A DNA stretch of 64,000 bases from Sinomonas sp. ASV322 (GTDB taxonomy: Bacteria > Actinomycetota > Actinomycetes > Actinomycetales > Micrococcaceae): NCBI RefSeq assembly GCF_030908245.1, contig NZ_JAVFJJ010000002.1:248001-312000 (forward strand), in the 5' to 3' direction. This document shows, in pieces, positions 41,604 through 50,406 of the stretch (positions are counted from its first letter, which is position 1; each line of letters starts with the position of its first letter). The notes beneath the pieces are model-generated. The model saw only the letters and a list, made by a program, of their open reading frames with translations. It was not told the DNA's origin and made no database searches. The translations under genes and the position numbers were made by a program.

Positions 41604-42245
41604 TCACAAGTTGCGTCGACGCGCCTCTTGGGCGAGTTTCCACGCTCCGGCTTCGGCCCCGCCCACGAACGCCGGATCATCCGTTCCAACCATGAACTGC
41701 ATGGCATGATCGCCGAGAAAAACCATCGAGAGGCTTGCGCCTTTGAAGGCTTTCGTGTCTGCGTTGAACGTTCCTATGCAGGTGAACGCGAGGTGCTCCG
41801 GGCTTTCCCAGACGCAAGGTCCCGTTGCGGAGATATCTGGCGAGAGCTGCGCAAAGGCTGCTTCGAATGCGGCGTGGGTTGTGATCTGTGTGCCGGAAAT
41901 CTGGACCGTCGTGGTCGACCCGATTTGATCTGTTCTGTAGGAGCAACCCTTGGGCAAGTCTCGCACGATCTCCAAGGGGAACCCCACGATCCTCCGGACC
42001 TCTTCAAGACGCAAACCGATGGTGGCACAGGTCGCTTCCGAATCCGCGGTTGGGCGGGCGCTTGAGGATGTCTCGGCCGGCGTTAATGTGGGGCTGACTT
42101 CCGGGCCAGAATATGGCGGAATGCAACCGCTGACGGCGGCCGCACATATCAGGCCAAGAAGAATTGAATGAAGCTTTCGTTTCCCCCGAAATAGCACCAG
42201 CTGACCCCCAATTGCCGAAAGAGGCGGGCGTTTTCTACGCGCCAT
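41604..42245 (-). CDS. Putative lipoprotein, possibly DUF3558-like
   Basis: The 213-residue protein has a basic N-terminus, a hydrophobic helix (LHSILLGLICAAAVSGC) and lipobox VSGC, so it is likely a surface lipoprotein. After a Thr/Ser/Pro-rich stretch, the domain has paired cysteines (EATCATIG, KGCSYRTD, GPCVWES, AFTCIGTF), as in some DUF3558-like actinobacterial lipoproteins. That family match is tentative. The start is ATG 42245, with a longer open frame upstream that runs into the IS630 remnant. Its function is unknown. It forms one end of the low-GC islet. Confidence 0.6.
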   Translation of the reverse strand: MARRKRPPLSAIGGQLVLFRGKRKLHSILLGLICAAAVSGCIPPYSGPEVSPTLTPAETSSSARPTADSEATCATIGLRLEEVRRIVGFPLEIVRDLPKGCSYRTDQIGSTTTVQISGTQITTHAAFEAAFAQLSPDISATGPCVWESPEHLAFTCIGTFNADTKAFKGASLSMVFLGDHAMQFMVGTDDPAFVGGAEAGAWKLAQEARRRNL

Positions 42246-42265
42246 CGAATCCTCTGGCCTGGAGT

Positions 42266-42370
42266 CTAGTGGCCTGAGTTCGAAGTTGTTGTACGGTTCG
42301 CTTTTGCGAGGATCTGTTCGGCGGTCTTGGTCCAGGTGAACGGATGGGCTCGGTCGGCGTTCCAGCCCTG
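42266..42370 (-). mobile_element. IS630-family transposase remnant (C-terminal end)
   Basis: Reading the minus strand to the TAG at 42266-42268 gives a frame of about 34 codons containing WNADRAHPFTWTKTAEQILA followed by KANRTT, which I recognise as the conserved C-terminal end of IS630-family transposases (typically ...PFxWTKTAxxIL...). The frame is stopped immediately upstream (TGA at 42371-42373), so only the last fragment remains. No terminal inverted repeat was identified. It shows that the islet was reached by an insertion sequence and later eroded. Confidence 0.72.
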
Positions 42371-42412
42371 TCAGCGCCCGCCGGACGGGATCTGCTTCGG
42401 GCCTTGGCTCGT

Positions 42413-42667
42413 TCACATTTGCGATTCCGGGATGCCGAATCGCCGCGCAACGAGTGCGTGAACGGCCCAGACTAATGGCTGATCTTCTAGCTCAACGCCC
42501 TTGTCCCCGTAAATTACGCCCGTTTCGCTGCCCACCGCGTCGATGTCAAAAAGCCTGAGGATCTCGCTCACGCGAAACTGGTATTCGGTGGAGGTCATCT
42601 GGCGGGACGCACGGACCGGAATTGTGCTGAGTTTGCGCTCGACCTCAGCCTTGATGGATCCGGTCAT
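42413..42667 (-). CDS. Small cytoplasmic protein, copy 2 of the islet pair
   Basis: The 84-residue protein (from ATG 42667) matches the 83-residue protein at 43159-43410 at most positions: MTSTEYQFRVSEILRLFD and QPLV..A and LVARRFGIPE are shared, about three quarters identical overall. No signal peptide or helix is present, and it is acidic-to-neutral. Upstream, 42668-42760 repeats the 3' end of the exported protein gene at 43.4 kb, although no full exported protein precedes this copy. So the pair was duplicated and then trimmed. I do not recognise the family. A binding or immunity role for a neighbouring exported protein is only a hypothesis. Confidence 0.65.
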   Translation of the reverse strand: MTGSIKAEVERKLSTIPVRASRQMTSTEYQFRVSEILRLFDIDAVGSETGVIYGDKGVELEDQPLVWAVHALVARRFGIPESQM

Positions 42668-42760
42668 TGGGCACGCATCGCGTTGGGTCCGCACCAGTCG
42701 CTCGCCGTCAAGATGTTCCCATCGCCTTCCACTCTTCAGTTCACTGTCCTTCCAGGCGGG
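42668..42760 (-). pseudogene. Truncated duplicate of the exported-protein gene 3' end
   Basis: This stretch is nearly identical to 43411-43503, the C-terminal codons of the exported protein at 43407-43733. It includes the GATTGG... region just before the small-protein start (ATGACCGG). Upstream it abuts the stop region of the second exported protein gene, so only the tail of the duplicated gene survives. It marks a duplication with a period of about 743-746 bp. Confidence 0.7.
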
Positions 42761-42769
42761 GTCTACAAC

Positions 42770-43093
42770 TCACCAGGACTCCACCCAAGCCCCTGTCGCC
42801 CTCCCCCACCCGCAGCTGCCTCCCTGTTGCGAGGCGCCTGCGCGGTAGGCCGGGGAGTAGCCAACGTTTGATCTCGGAGCGTCCCAGGCCCAGTAGGACC
42901 AAGCGCACTTCGTGTGGACGCGGAAGTATGTGCCGCCGAAAGGACTGCCGAGGCACGATCCCCATGATGAGTTGCCGCCGGCGTAGGCCCAGCAGTTCGT
43001 GCTGGGGGCGGCCTCGGCTACGGGCCCGTTGCTCAGGAGCATTCCGCCCGCGAGCATGCCGCCGGCCAGGAGTGCTGCGAGTTGCTTCTTCAC
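42770..43093 (-). CDS. Small secreted cysteine-containing protein
   Basis: The 107-residue protein has a Sec signal peptide (VKKQLAALLAGGMLAGGMLL, ending AEA around residue 29) and a mature part of about 78 residues rich in Gly, Ser, Trp and Tyr with four cysteines (NCWAY, GSCLG, TKCAW, GSCGW), so likely two disulfides. GTG 43093 follows GAAGGGG. It sits between the two copies of the small cytoplasmic protein. No known toxin or hydrolase motif is recognisable. It might be a bacteriocin-like or envelope protein; function is unknown. Confidence 0.65.
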   Translation of the reverse strand: MKKQLAALLAGGMLAGGMLLSNGPVAEAAPSTNCWAYAGGNSSWGSCLGSPFGGTYFRVHTKCAWSYWAWDAPRSNVGYSPAYRAGASQQGGSCGWGRATGAWVESW

Positions 43094-43158
43094 ACGAATC
43101 CCCTTCGATAGGTGCGAACGGAGGTGGTCACAGATAGGCGGACCTCGGCCTGGCCCAT

Positions 43159-43410
43159 TCATATTGCTTCTGGGATGCCGAATCGCCTCGCAACGAGTAC
43201 GCGAATGGCATCGACTAATGGCTGATCTTCTAGCTCAACGCCGTTGTCCCCGTAATACACGCCCGTTTCGTCGCCCACTGCATCGACGTCAAAAAGCCTG
43301 AGGATCTCGCTCACGCGAAACTGATATTCGGTTGAGGTCATCCGGCGGGACGCACGGACCGGGACTGCGGCGAGTATGCGCGCGACCTCAGCCTTGATGG
43401 GTCCGGTCAT
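43159..43410 (-). CDS. Small cytoplasmic protein, copy 1, coupled to an exported protein
   Basis: The 83-residue protein has no export signal and is predicted to be mixed alpha-beta (residues 15-30 and 60-80 helical; a short GVYYGDNGVELED strand region). Its ATG at 43410 overlaps the TGA of the upstream secreted-protein gene (ATGA), so it is translated with it. A second copy lies at 42413-42667. A small cytoplasmic protein tied to an exported partner and duplicated with it is the pattern of effector-immunity or secreted-enzyme-inhibitor pairs. The family is not recognised. Confidence 0.65.
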   Translation of the reverse strand: MTGPIKAEVARILAAVPVRASRRMTSTEYQFRVSEILRLFDVDAVGDETGVYYGDNGVELEDQPLVDAIRVLVARRFGIPEAI

Positions 43411-43733
43411 TGGGCACGCATCGCGTTGGGTCCGCACCAGTCGCTCGCCGTCAAGATGTTCCCATCGCTTTCCACTCTCCAGTTCACTGTCCTGGTCCCG
43501 TAGTTGAGGACATGGGTAGTGCCGCCGGAGTCCGTGTAGCGCCGGGCGGTGCCGGAGTAGAACGCGGCCGGTGCGCTGTACTCAGTCGTCACGTAGACCC
43601 ACACGACCTGACCCGAGGGGCAGCTGAGCGAGCCGCTGACGCTCGTCGTTGCTGCCTGCGCGGGCACCGCGGATGTTGTTGCCAATGCCAGTGCCGCACA
43701 GAAGCAGACCACGGCGGATTTTAGAGTTTTCAA
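43407..43733 (-). CDS. Small secreted protein, first gene of the islet pair
   Basis: The 108-residue product starts at TTG 43733 behind GGGGGAAGCG and has a Sec signal peptide (LKSAVVCFCAALALATTSAVPAQA, cleavage about residue 29). The mature part, about 80 residues, is Ser/Thr/Gly-rich with two cysteines (SLSCPSG, DWCGP) and several aromatic residues. It ends in the ATGA overlap with the cytoplasmic gene. No clear match to the lactococcin 972 or other bacteriocin families could be claimed by eye. A longer start at 43856 was rejected because it lacks a signal. Confidence 0.68.
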   Translation of the reverse strand: MKTLKSAVVCFCAALALATTSAVPAQAATTSVSGSLSCPSGQVVWVYVTTEYSAPAAFYSGTARRYTDSGGTTHVLNYGTRTVNWRVESDGNILTASDWCGPNAMRAQ

Positions 43734-44066
43734 CGCTTCCCCCTGAATGTCCGGACGGGATTCCAATGCAATCGCCGTCGCTGGTTCGCGCAAAAGGTGC
43801 GAAGCCGGCGAAACACCATCCCCTGGCGCCCCAATCGCGGCTAGTGATGCCTGCACCCTAACCCCGCACCGCTATCCGCACAAGAGGTCTCTCGAATGTC
43901 CACGCAATCCCCGTGACAATGTAGACAACCGCTTAGCCGCATTTGTTGCGCCCGCGACACGGATGCAGACAATCCCGGGTAGCCAGTCCGTCAGCCAGAG
44001 GCTCTGCAGTGCCGAATGGGGCACTAATCGCCGACCGACTTATCGGCTCCCGCCAGCACCGTCTTA
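43734..44066. other. 333-bp gene-free stretch at the islet edge
   Basis: No convincing gene or structured RNA was found between the exported-protein gene and the HtrA-like gene. It is lower in GC than its surroundings, has no strong repeats, and presumably holds the islet promoter (see 43855-43883) and the HtrA gene terminator. Confidence 0.5.
43855..43883 (-). promoter_or_regulatory. Candidate promoter of the islet pair
   Basis: On the minus strand TTGTGC (43883-43878) and TAGGGT (43860-43855) are separated by 17 bp, matching a sigma-70-type -35/-10 layout, about 120 bp upstream of the TTG start at 43733. This is sequence resemblance only. Confidence 0.35.
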
Positions 44067-44984
44067 TTAGTCCACGAGCTCCGTCGGCTCGGCTACGACG
44101 TCGACCATTGCCTCCCCGCGCAGGACGGTGATCTCGGTGCGGCGGCCGATCGCGTCGTCGAACATCTGCTTCTGCAGGGACTGTGCATCCGCGAGCGCGT
44201 GGCCGTTGATCGCGAGGAGGAGGTCGCCGGGCCGAATCCCGCCCATCGCGGCCGGGCTCCCCGCGACGACTTCCGCGACCCGCAGCGCGCGCCGCCGGCC
44301 GGTCCGGGCAGCCCACGGTTCGCTGAGGGGCGTCGGAACGCTCACGAGCCCGAGATACGCGCGGCGCACGCGGCCGTCCTCGCGGAGGGAATGGAGGATG
44401 CGCCGCGTCGTCGGATTGATGGGCACCGCGAGCCCGAGGCCAATCCCCGCGACCGCCGTGTTGATGCCGACGACGCGTCCCCGCGAATCCGCGAGCGCGC
44501 CGCCCGAGTTGCCGGGGTTGAGCGCGGCGTCGGTCTGGATGACGTCCTCGATGATCCGTGACGCGGTGCGTCCGCGGGCCGGCATCGACCTCCCGAGCGC
44601 GCTCACGACCCCCGCGGTGACGCTGCCCTCGAGCCCCAGCGGGCTGCCGACGGCGACGACGAGCGAGCCCACAAGGAGGTGTTCGGCGTTGCCGAAATCC
44701 GGCGGTTCCGGCACGGGGAGGCCGGTCCGCAGGACGGCGAGGTCCGAAAGCGGATCCCGCCCGACGACGACGAAGGGTCCGCTCATGCCATCCGCGAAGG
44801 CCACCTCGCCGCGAGCGACGCGGCCGACCACGTGCGCGTTCGTGACGAGGTGCCCCTCGCCGCTCAGTACGACGGCGGAGCCAGACCCGCGCTCCGTCCG
44901 CACCGACGCGACCCGCGGCGTCAGATGCCGCGCGACGCTCGTGACGACCTGGGAATAGGCATCCAGGACTTCTTCCTCTTCCAC
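44067..44984 (-). CDS. HtrA/DegP-family serine protease with PDZ domain, apparently cytoplasmic
   Basis: The 305-residue protein has the S1C triad: His in LVTNAHVVG (about residue 50), Asp in DPLSDLAVL (about 79) and Ser in LNPGNSGGAL (about 160), followed by a PDZ domain with GGIRPGDLLLAINGH (about 250-264). The fold and catalytic residues are complete, so it should degrade or refold misfolded proteins. Unusually, the N-terminus (MEEEEVLDAYSQVV, GTG start) has neither signal peptide nor membrane helix, so it seems to work inside the cell or use another export route. A further upstream start was not found. It lies at the islet edge. Confidence 0.85.
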   Translation of the reverse strand: MEEEEVLDAYSQVVTSVARHLTPRVASVRTERGSGSAVVLSGEGHLVTNAHVVGRVARGEVAFADGMSGPFVVVGRDPLSDLAVLRTGLPVPEPPDFGNAEHLLVGSLVVAVGSPLGLEGSVTAGVVSALGRSMPARGRTASRIIEDVIQTDAALNPGNSGGALADSRGRVVGINTAVAGIGLGLAVPINPTTRRILHSLREDGRVRRAYLGLVSVPTPLSEPWAARTGRRRALRVAEVVAGSPAAMGGIRPGDLLLAINGHALADAQSLQKQMFDDAIGRRTEITVLRGEAMVDVVAEPTELVD

Positions 44985-45091
44985 GCCATATCGAACGAAG
45001 GCCGGGTGGGCACGATTCCCGGTATTGCCGAAGGCGAACGGACCCAGATTCTTGCCCTGCCTACGACCGCCGACAGAATCCTGCCCCCGCC
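44985..45091. other. Short gap between two minus-strand genes
   Basis: This 107-bp stretch has no gene and presumably contains the HtrA-like gene promoter. No confident boxes or repeats were seen. Confidence 0.3.
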
Positions 45092-45535
45092 CTACGTCCC
45101 GGATTCGAGCCGCTCCTTGAGCCGCCTGTGGCTCATCGGCGCACCCTTCGCCGCGAGCTGCCGGACGATCGGAACGAGGGCCCTGCCGAATCCGTGTCCC
45201 TCGAAATCGAGCTCGAACGTCACGCGTGACCTCGCGCCGTCGTCAATCGGCTCGACGTCGATGCTCGCGTTAGCGCGGATCGGACCGCTGACGCCGTGTG
45301 CCGCGAATCGCCGCGGCGGTTCGTCCTCGGTGATCTCCTGGGTCATCGTGCGCTCCATGCGCCCGATACGGCGGGTGGTCGTGAACCGCGCCCCCACCTC
45401 GGGACCCCCGCCCCTCTCGAAGTGGATCTCCACGACATCAGCCTGCCACTCCGAGAAGTGCAGGGGGTCGCTCGCATAGCCGAACACCTCTTCTGGCGGG
45501 CGGTTGATTTCGATGGTGTTGGTGAGGGCTGACAT
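45092..45535 (-). CDS. SRPBCC/polyketide cyclase-like protein
   Basis: The 147-residue protein has the START/Bet v1-like pattern: IEINRPPEEVFGYASDPLHFSEWQ at the N-terminus, central beta strands, and the C-terminal helix region (LVPIVRQLAAKGAPMSHRRLKERLE). Such proteins bind hydrophobic ligands, and some act as cyclases, chaperones or stress proteins. The ligand is unknown. It diverges from the tiny membrane protein gene at 45648. Confidence 0.83.
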   Translation of the reverse strand: MSALTNTIEINRPPEEVFGYASDPLHFSEWQADVVEIHFERGGGPEVGARFTTTRRIGRMERTMTQEITEDEPPRRFAAHGVSGPIRANASIDVEPIDDGARSRVTFELDFEGHGFGRALVPIVRQLAAKGAPMSHRRLKERLESGT

Positions 45536-45647
45536 TTCTCCTCCTCTCCCCGTTCCATGGTCCCTCCGCGGAGCCCGTGTGGGCTATGGCCACCGCGGTG
45601 GCCTGCGCGGACAATGGTGCTCGGAAGTCCAGGCAAGGAGGTCCGCC

Positions 45648-45791
45648 ATGCTCCTTTGGGGCGCATTGATCTTGACCATCCTGTGGGTCCTCGGTGTGAT
45701 CGCCAACATCGGCGGCGGGATCCACCTCTTCCTCGTCATCGCCGTCATCATGTTCATCGTGTATCTCGTGGGGCGCCGTCGGCCGGTGTAG
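45648..45791 (+). CDS. Lmo0937-family small membrane protein
   Basis: The 47-residue product (MLLWGALILTILWVLGVIAN and a C-terminal VYLVGRRRPV) has two hydrophobic helices separated by a Gly-rich GGGIHLF turn, which matches the Lmo0937/DUF5670 family of unknown function, found widely in bacteria and often stress-inducible. The ATG follows a near-perfect AAGGAGG site by 7 bases, which supports translation of such a short gene. An open frame of 95 codons begins earlier but has no such site. Confidence 0.8.
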   Translation: MLLWGALILTILWVLGVIANIGGGIHLFLVIAVIMFIVYLVGRRRPV

Positions 45792-45838
45792 AACGCGTCA
45801 GTTTCCTCGCGTTTTCCTTCGTCTGCTATGACAGCCAC

Positions 45839-46801
45839 ATGACTCAACAACGCGCCGAGCCCCCAGTCGGCGGGACTCGCGCCTATCTGCAGTCGCTCCT
45901 GCCTTCCCTCGTCCCGAGCGAGCGACGTGTGGCCCAGCTCTTTGTCACGGCCCCGGATGAGGTCGCGCAGATGTCCGTCTCGGAGCTCGCCCAGCGCACC
46001 GAGACGTCCCCAGCGACGGTGGTGCGCGCGTGCAAGCGGCTCGGCTTCGACGGGTTTCAGCATCTGCGACAGTTCCTTCTCCGCGATCTCGGCGCCGCCG
46101 CGTGGGGCACGGCCAACGGGCACGAAGAGCAGACAGGGGAGCCCGGCTCGACCGAACATTTCGTGACCGGCATCTTCTCCCGCGCCGCGGGCGAAATCCG
46201 CACGGCCCTCGCCGCCCTCGACTACGCCGAGTTCGAGGCCGCCGCTCAGGCTATCCGCGCATGCCGCCGGCTCTTCATCGTGGGCAACGGTGCCTCCCTG
46301 CCCCCCGCGCAGTCCATTGCGCTTCGCTTCCTGACGAGCGGACTCGTGTGCGAGGCCCCCGCGGACATCGTCTCGCAGCAGGTGGCCGCGAAGCTCTTGA
46401 CTCCCGACGACGTGTGCCTCGCCGTGAGCGACAGCGGCATGAACATGTTCACCCTCCGTTCGGCCCGGGTCGCGGCCGAGCAGGGGGCCACCGTCATCGG
46501 CGTCACGAGCTACGCGAAGTCGGCGCTGGCCGCGGTATCAACGCACACCCTCGTGGCCGGGGCGGAGTTCCACACGTGGAACGACGACACCATGATCGGC
46601 AACATCGTGCAGATGCTCTTGCTCTCGGCACTCCAGGTCGCCGCGACGAGCGACTCCCCCGAGGCTGCCGCCGCGCATGCCGAGGTGTTCCGCGAGGTCC
46701 TCACGATGGTCGAGGACGAGGACGCGCCGAGCACCCCGCTAGCACCCACCCGCCCTCCCGAAAGTTCCACCGCGCAGCCCCGCGGGTTCGCGTCCACGTA
46801 G
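45839..46801 (+). CDS. RpiR/MurR-family transcriptional regulator
   Basis: The 320-residue protein has an RpiR winged-helix (about 17-80: SLVPSERRVAQLFV, MSVSELAQRTETSPATVVRACKRLGFDGF) and a C-terminal SIS sugar-phosphate-binding domain (FIVGNGASLPPAQSIALRF; AVSDSGMNMFTLRSARVAAEQGATVIGVTS). It is expected to sense a phosphorylated sugar. It lies immediately upstream of the ABC-phosphoesterase operon. A 9-bp palindrome before that operon is its probable target. No ribosome site precedes the ATG at 45839, so translation may be leaderless. Another open frame upstream (from 45557) overlaps the small membrane gene. Confidence 0.9.
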   Translation: MTQQRAEPPVGGTRAYLQSLLPSLVPSERRVAQLFVTAPDEVAQMSVSELAQRTETSPATVVRACKRLGFDGFQHLRQFLLRDLGAAAWGTANGHEEQTGEPGSTEHFVTGIFSRAAGEIRTALAALDYAEFEAAAQAIRACRRLFIVGNGASLPPAQSIALRFLTSGLVCEAPADIVSQQVAAKLLTPDDVCLAVSDSGMNMFTLRSARVAAEQGATVIGVTSYAKSALAAVSTHTLVAGAEFHTWNDDTMIGNIVQMLLLSALQVAATSDSPEAAAAHAEVFREVLTMVEDEDAPSTPLAPTRPPESSTAQPRGFAST

Positions 46802-46842
46802 TCGTGAGTTAACCCAGCGCCCCCACCCTTCGAGGTAGAGAG

Positions 46843-46868
46843 TTTCCTGATGGAAAGAAATCAGGAAA
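46843..46868 (+). promoter_or_regulatory. Candidate RpiR operator before the ABC operon
   Basis: TTTCCTGAT (46843-46851) and ATCAGGAAA (46860-46868) are perfect 9-bp inverted repeats with an 8-bp spacer (GGAAAGAA). It lies 22 bp upstream of the ATPase start and 42 bp after the regulator stop. RpiR-family proteins bind such AT-rich palindromes, and this is the clearest symmetric site in the region. Confidence 0.6.
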
Positions 46869-46890
46869 AACAATTTCCTCGGAGGTGCCG

Positions 46891-48078
<1,188 letters not shown>

Positions 48079-48189
48079 GCACCGCCGCCACCCCACACCC
48101 GCCCAGCCGCCCCTACACCCGCCCAGCCACCCCATTTGCGCCCACCCCTGCATTCCCCCGTGCACCTACCCCAGAAGGATCGATCAGCC
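48079..48189. other. C-rich intergenic gap
   Basis: The 111-bp gap is almost all C and A, with repeats of ACACCCGCCCAGCC near 48097-48110 and 48115-48128. It may form a pyrimidine-rich unstructured leader for the binding-protein gene. A GAAGGATC near 48172 may be its ribosome site. Confidence 0.4.
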
Positions 48190-49548
48190 ATGTTCAAACC
48201 CCGCGCCCTCGCGCTCACGGCCCTCGCGGCCGTGGGGGCCCTCTCCCTCTCCGCGTGCGGCGGCTCGTCGTCGGGCTCGACCGCGTCGGCCGTGATCCCC
48301 GAGCTCTCGCCGGACCAGAAGGTCGAGATCACGTTCGAGAGCTACAACCTCACCCAGGCCGGCGTCTGGACCGACACCGTGAAGGGGCTCGTCGCCGACT
48401 TCGAGAAGGCCCACCCGAACATCACGGTCCACGCGCAGCCCCCGCAGGGCGGGAGCGGCCCCGCCGGATCGAACACGATCAGCAGCGTCCAGACTCAGCT
48501 CCTCGCAGGCCACGCCCCCGAGGTCGCGCAGCTCACGTTCGACGGCCTCGACTTCGCCGCGACCCAGCTCGGCGCGCAGCCGATCAGCGACCTCGTGGGC
48601 CAGAAGGCCATCGACGACGCGCTCGGCGGCGCGCACCCGTTCCACCCGAAGGCGATGCACCTCGCCGACTGGAACGGCAAGACGTATGGCATCCCGTACG
48701 TCTTCTCGACGCCGGTCCTCTTCTACAACGCGACCGCCCTCGAGAAGGCCGGCGTCCCGGCCGACACCGACCTCTCGACGTGGGACAAGGTCGAGGCCGC
48801 AGCGAAGGCCGTCTCGGCGAAGACCGGCAAGCCCTCGCTCGACGTCGCGTGCACGAGCATCGGCGGCAACTGGTGCATGCAGGGCATCTTCAAGTCGAAC
48901 GGCGCCTCGGTCCTCTCCGACGACCGCAAGACGATCCAGTTCGGCTCCGACGCCGCGATCGACACCGTCACGAAGATGGCCCAGCTCACGAAGGACGGCG
49001 TGCTCCGCAACGCGGACGCCAACTCGCAGCTCGAGGGTCTCGCGAAGGGCGACTCCGCGTTCCTCCTACAGTCCTCGGCGGTGCAGGGCATGCTCATGCA
49101 GGCCGCCGCGAAGGGCGGCTGGAAGCTCAAGGCGGCCGGCATGCCGGCGTTCGGCTCGAAGCCGGCCGTTCCGACGAACTCGGGCTCGGCCCTGTTCATC
49201 CTGTCCCAGGACCCGGCCAAGCAGCGCGCCTCGTGGGAGTTCATCAAGTTCATGACGAGCGACCACGCGTACGAGCAGATCTCGACCAAGATCGGCTACC
49301 TCCCGCTCCGCACGAGCCTCACACAGCAGGGCGGCTCGCTCTACGACTGGGCTCAGAAGAACCCGCTCCTCGCCCCGAACCTCGCCCAGCTCGACCGGCT
49401 CCAGCCGTGGGTCTCCTACCCTGGCAACAGCTACGTGCAGGTCGACGACGTCCTCGGGAAGGCCGTCGAGGCTGTCGTCTACTACGGCAAGGACCCGAAG
49501 AGCACGATGCAGGACGCCCAGCAGCGGGCTCAGGACCTCATCAAGTAG
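48190..49548 (+). CDS. ABC transporter substrate-binding lipoprotein, Ugp-like
   Basis: The 452-residue protein has a lipoprotein signal (ALTALAAVGALSLSACGG, lipobox Cys at residue 23) and a family 1 solute-binding fold (EITFESYNLTQAGVWTDTVKGLVADFEKAHPNITV split; PYVFSTPVLFYNATALEKAGV). The length and domain arrangement match UgpB/sugar-binding proteins. Ligand candidates are glycerol-3-phosphate, glycerophosphodiesters or other sugar phosphates, because the same operon encodes phosphatases and phosphodiesterases. The exact ligand is not readable. Confidence 0.88.
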   Translation: MFKPRALALTALAAVGALSLSACGGSSSGSTASAVIPELSPDQKVEITFESYNLTQAGVWTDTVKGLVADFEKAHPNITVHAQPPQGGSGPAGSNTISSVQTQLLAGHAPEVAQLTFDGLDFAATQLGAQPISDLVGQKAIDDALGGAHPFHPKAMHLADWNGKTYGIPYVFSTPVLFYNATALEKAGVPADTDLSTWDKVEAAAKAVSAKTGKPSLDVACTSIGGNWCMQGIFKSNGASVLSDDRKTIQFGSDAAIDTVTKMAQLTKDGVLRNADANSQLEGLAKGDSAFLLQSSAVQGMLMQAAAKGGWKLKAAGMPAFGSKPAVPTNSGSALFILSQDPAKQRASWEFIKFMTSDHAYEQISTKIGYLPLRTSLTQQGGSLYDWAQKNPLLAPNLAQLDRLQPWVSYPGNSYVQVDDVLGKAVEAVVYYGKDPKSTMQDAQQRAQDLIK

Positions 49549-49591
49549 CCCCTGAACCACGCGCCCCACCCCCCGCCCTAAGGAAACACGC

Positions 49592-50368
49592 ATGGCCACC
49601 GCGCCCACCACCCAGACGACCCCCGCCGCCGCGAATCCCGTCATCCCCGTGGACGGAACTCACAACTTCCGCAGCGCAGGCGGCTACGCCGCCGGCGACC
49701 GCACCGTCCGCGAGCGCAAGCTGTTCCGCTCGGACGCGCTGCATCGCCTCACGGAGGGAGGCCGCTCGGCGGTCGAGGACCTCGGCATCACGACCGTGAT
49801 CGACCTCCGCGACGCGAGCGAGCTCGAGAGCGCGCCGAGCGCCGTCGGCGGCCTCCCCCTCACGATCGCCCACACGCCGATCTTCGACTCCGTCCGCGTT
49901 CCTGGGATCGCCGCCGTCACGAGCCTCGGCGAGGTGTACCGGCTCATCGTCGAGCGCCACGCCGACCGCCTCGCAGCCGCGGTGCGGCACATCGCCGATT
50001 CGGGCGACGGCGCCGTGCTCGTCCACTGCACCGCCGGCAAGGACCGCACGGGCCTCGTCGTCGCGACGGCCCTGCTCGCCGTGGGCGTGGACCGCGAGCA
50101 GGTGCTGGCCGACTACGCAGCGAGCGGCGAGAACCTGAGCGGCGCGTGGGCGGACGCGATGCTCGCCGCCGTCGAGCGGCACGTCGGCGGCTCGATCGAC
50201 GAGACGACGCGCGAGCTCGTGACCGCGAGCCCCGCGGAGGTCCTCGCCGAAGCGCTCGACGTGCTCGATGCCCTGCACGGAAGCGCCGCGGGCCTCCTCC
50301 GGGCACACGGCTTCACCGATGCGGACCTCGCCCGGCTCCGCGACGTCCTCACGGCCCCCACCCGCTAG
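49592..50368 (+). CDS. Tyrosine-phosphatase-fold (DSP/PTP) phosphatase in the import operon
   Basis: The 258-residue protein carries the PTP loop VHCTAGKDRTGLV (about 147-159), with Cys and Arg of the C-x5-R motif, and the general-acid region HNFRSAGGYAAGDRTVRERKLFRS upstream. It fits the Y_phosphatase3 family, bacterial enzymes that act on phosphoproteins, phosphoinositides or small phosphate esters. Its place between the binding protein and permease genes argues for a small-molecule phosphatase coupled to import. This is inference. The start at ATG 49592 is 43 bp after the previous stop. Confidence 0.85.
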   Translation: MATAPTTQTTPAAANPVIPVDGTHNFRSAGGYAAGDRTVRERKLFRSDALHRLTEGGRSAVEDLGITTVIDLRDASELESAPSAVGGLPLTIAHTPIFDSVRVPGIAAVTSLGEVYRLIVERHADRLAAAVRHIADSGDGAVLVHCTAGKDRTGLVVATALLAVGVDREQVLADYAASGENLSGAWADAMLAAVERHVGGSIDETTRELVTASPAEVLAEALDVLDALHGSAAGLLRAHGFTDADLARLRDVLTAPTR

Positions 50369-50406
50369 CCAGCTGCATTCCGGCACACGACCACCAGGAG
50401 ACAACG

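Noticed and set aside
43407-43733. Lactococcin 972-type bacteriocin
   Set aside because: Signal, size and aromatic content are suggestive, but the family's sequence pattern is not visible; described as unknown.
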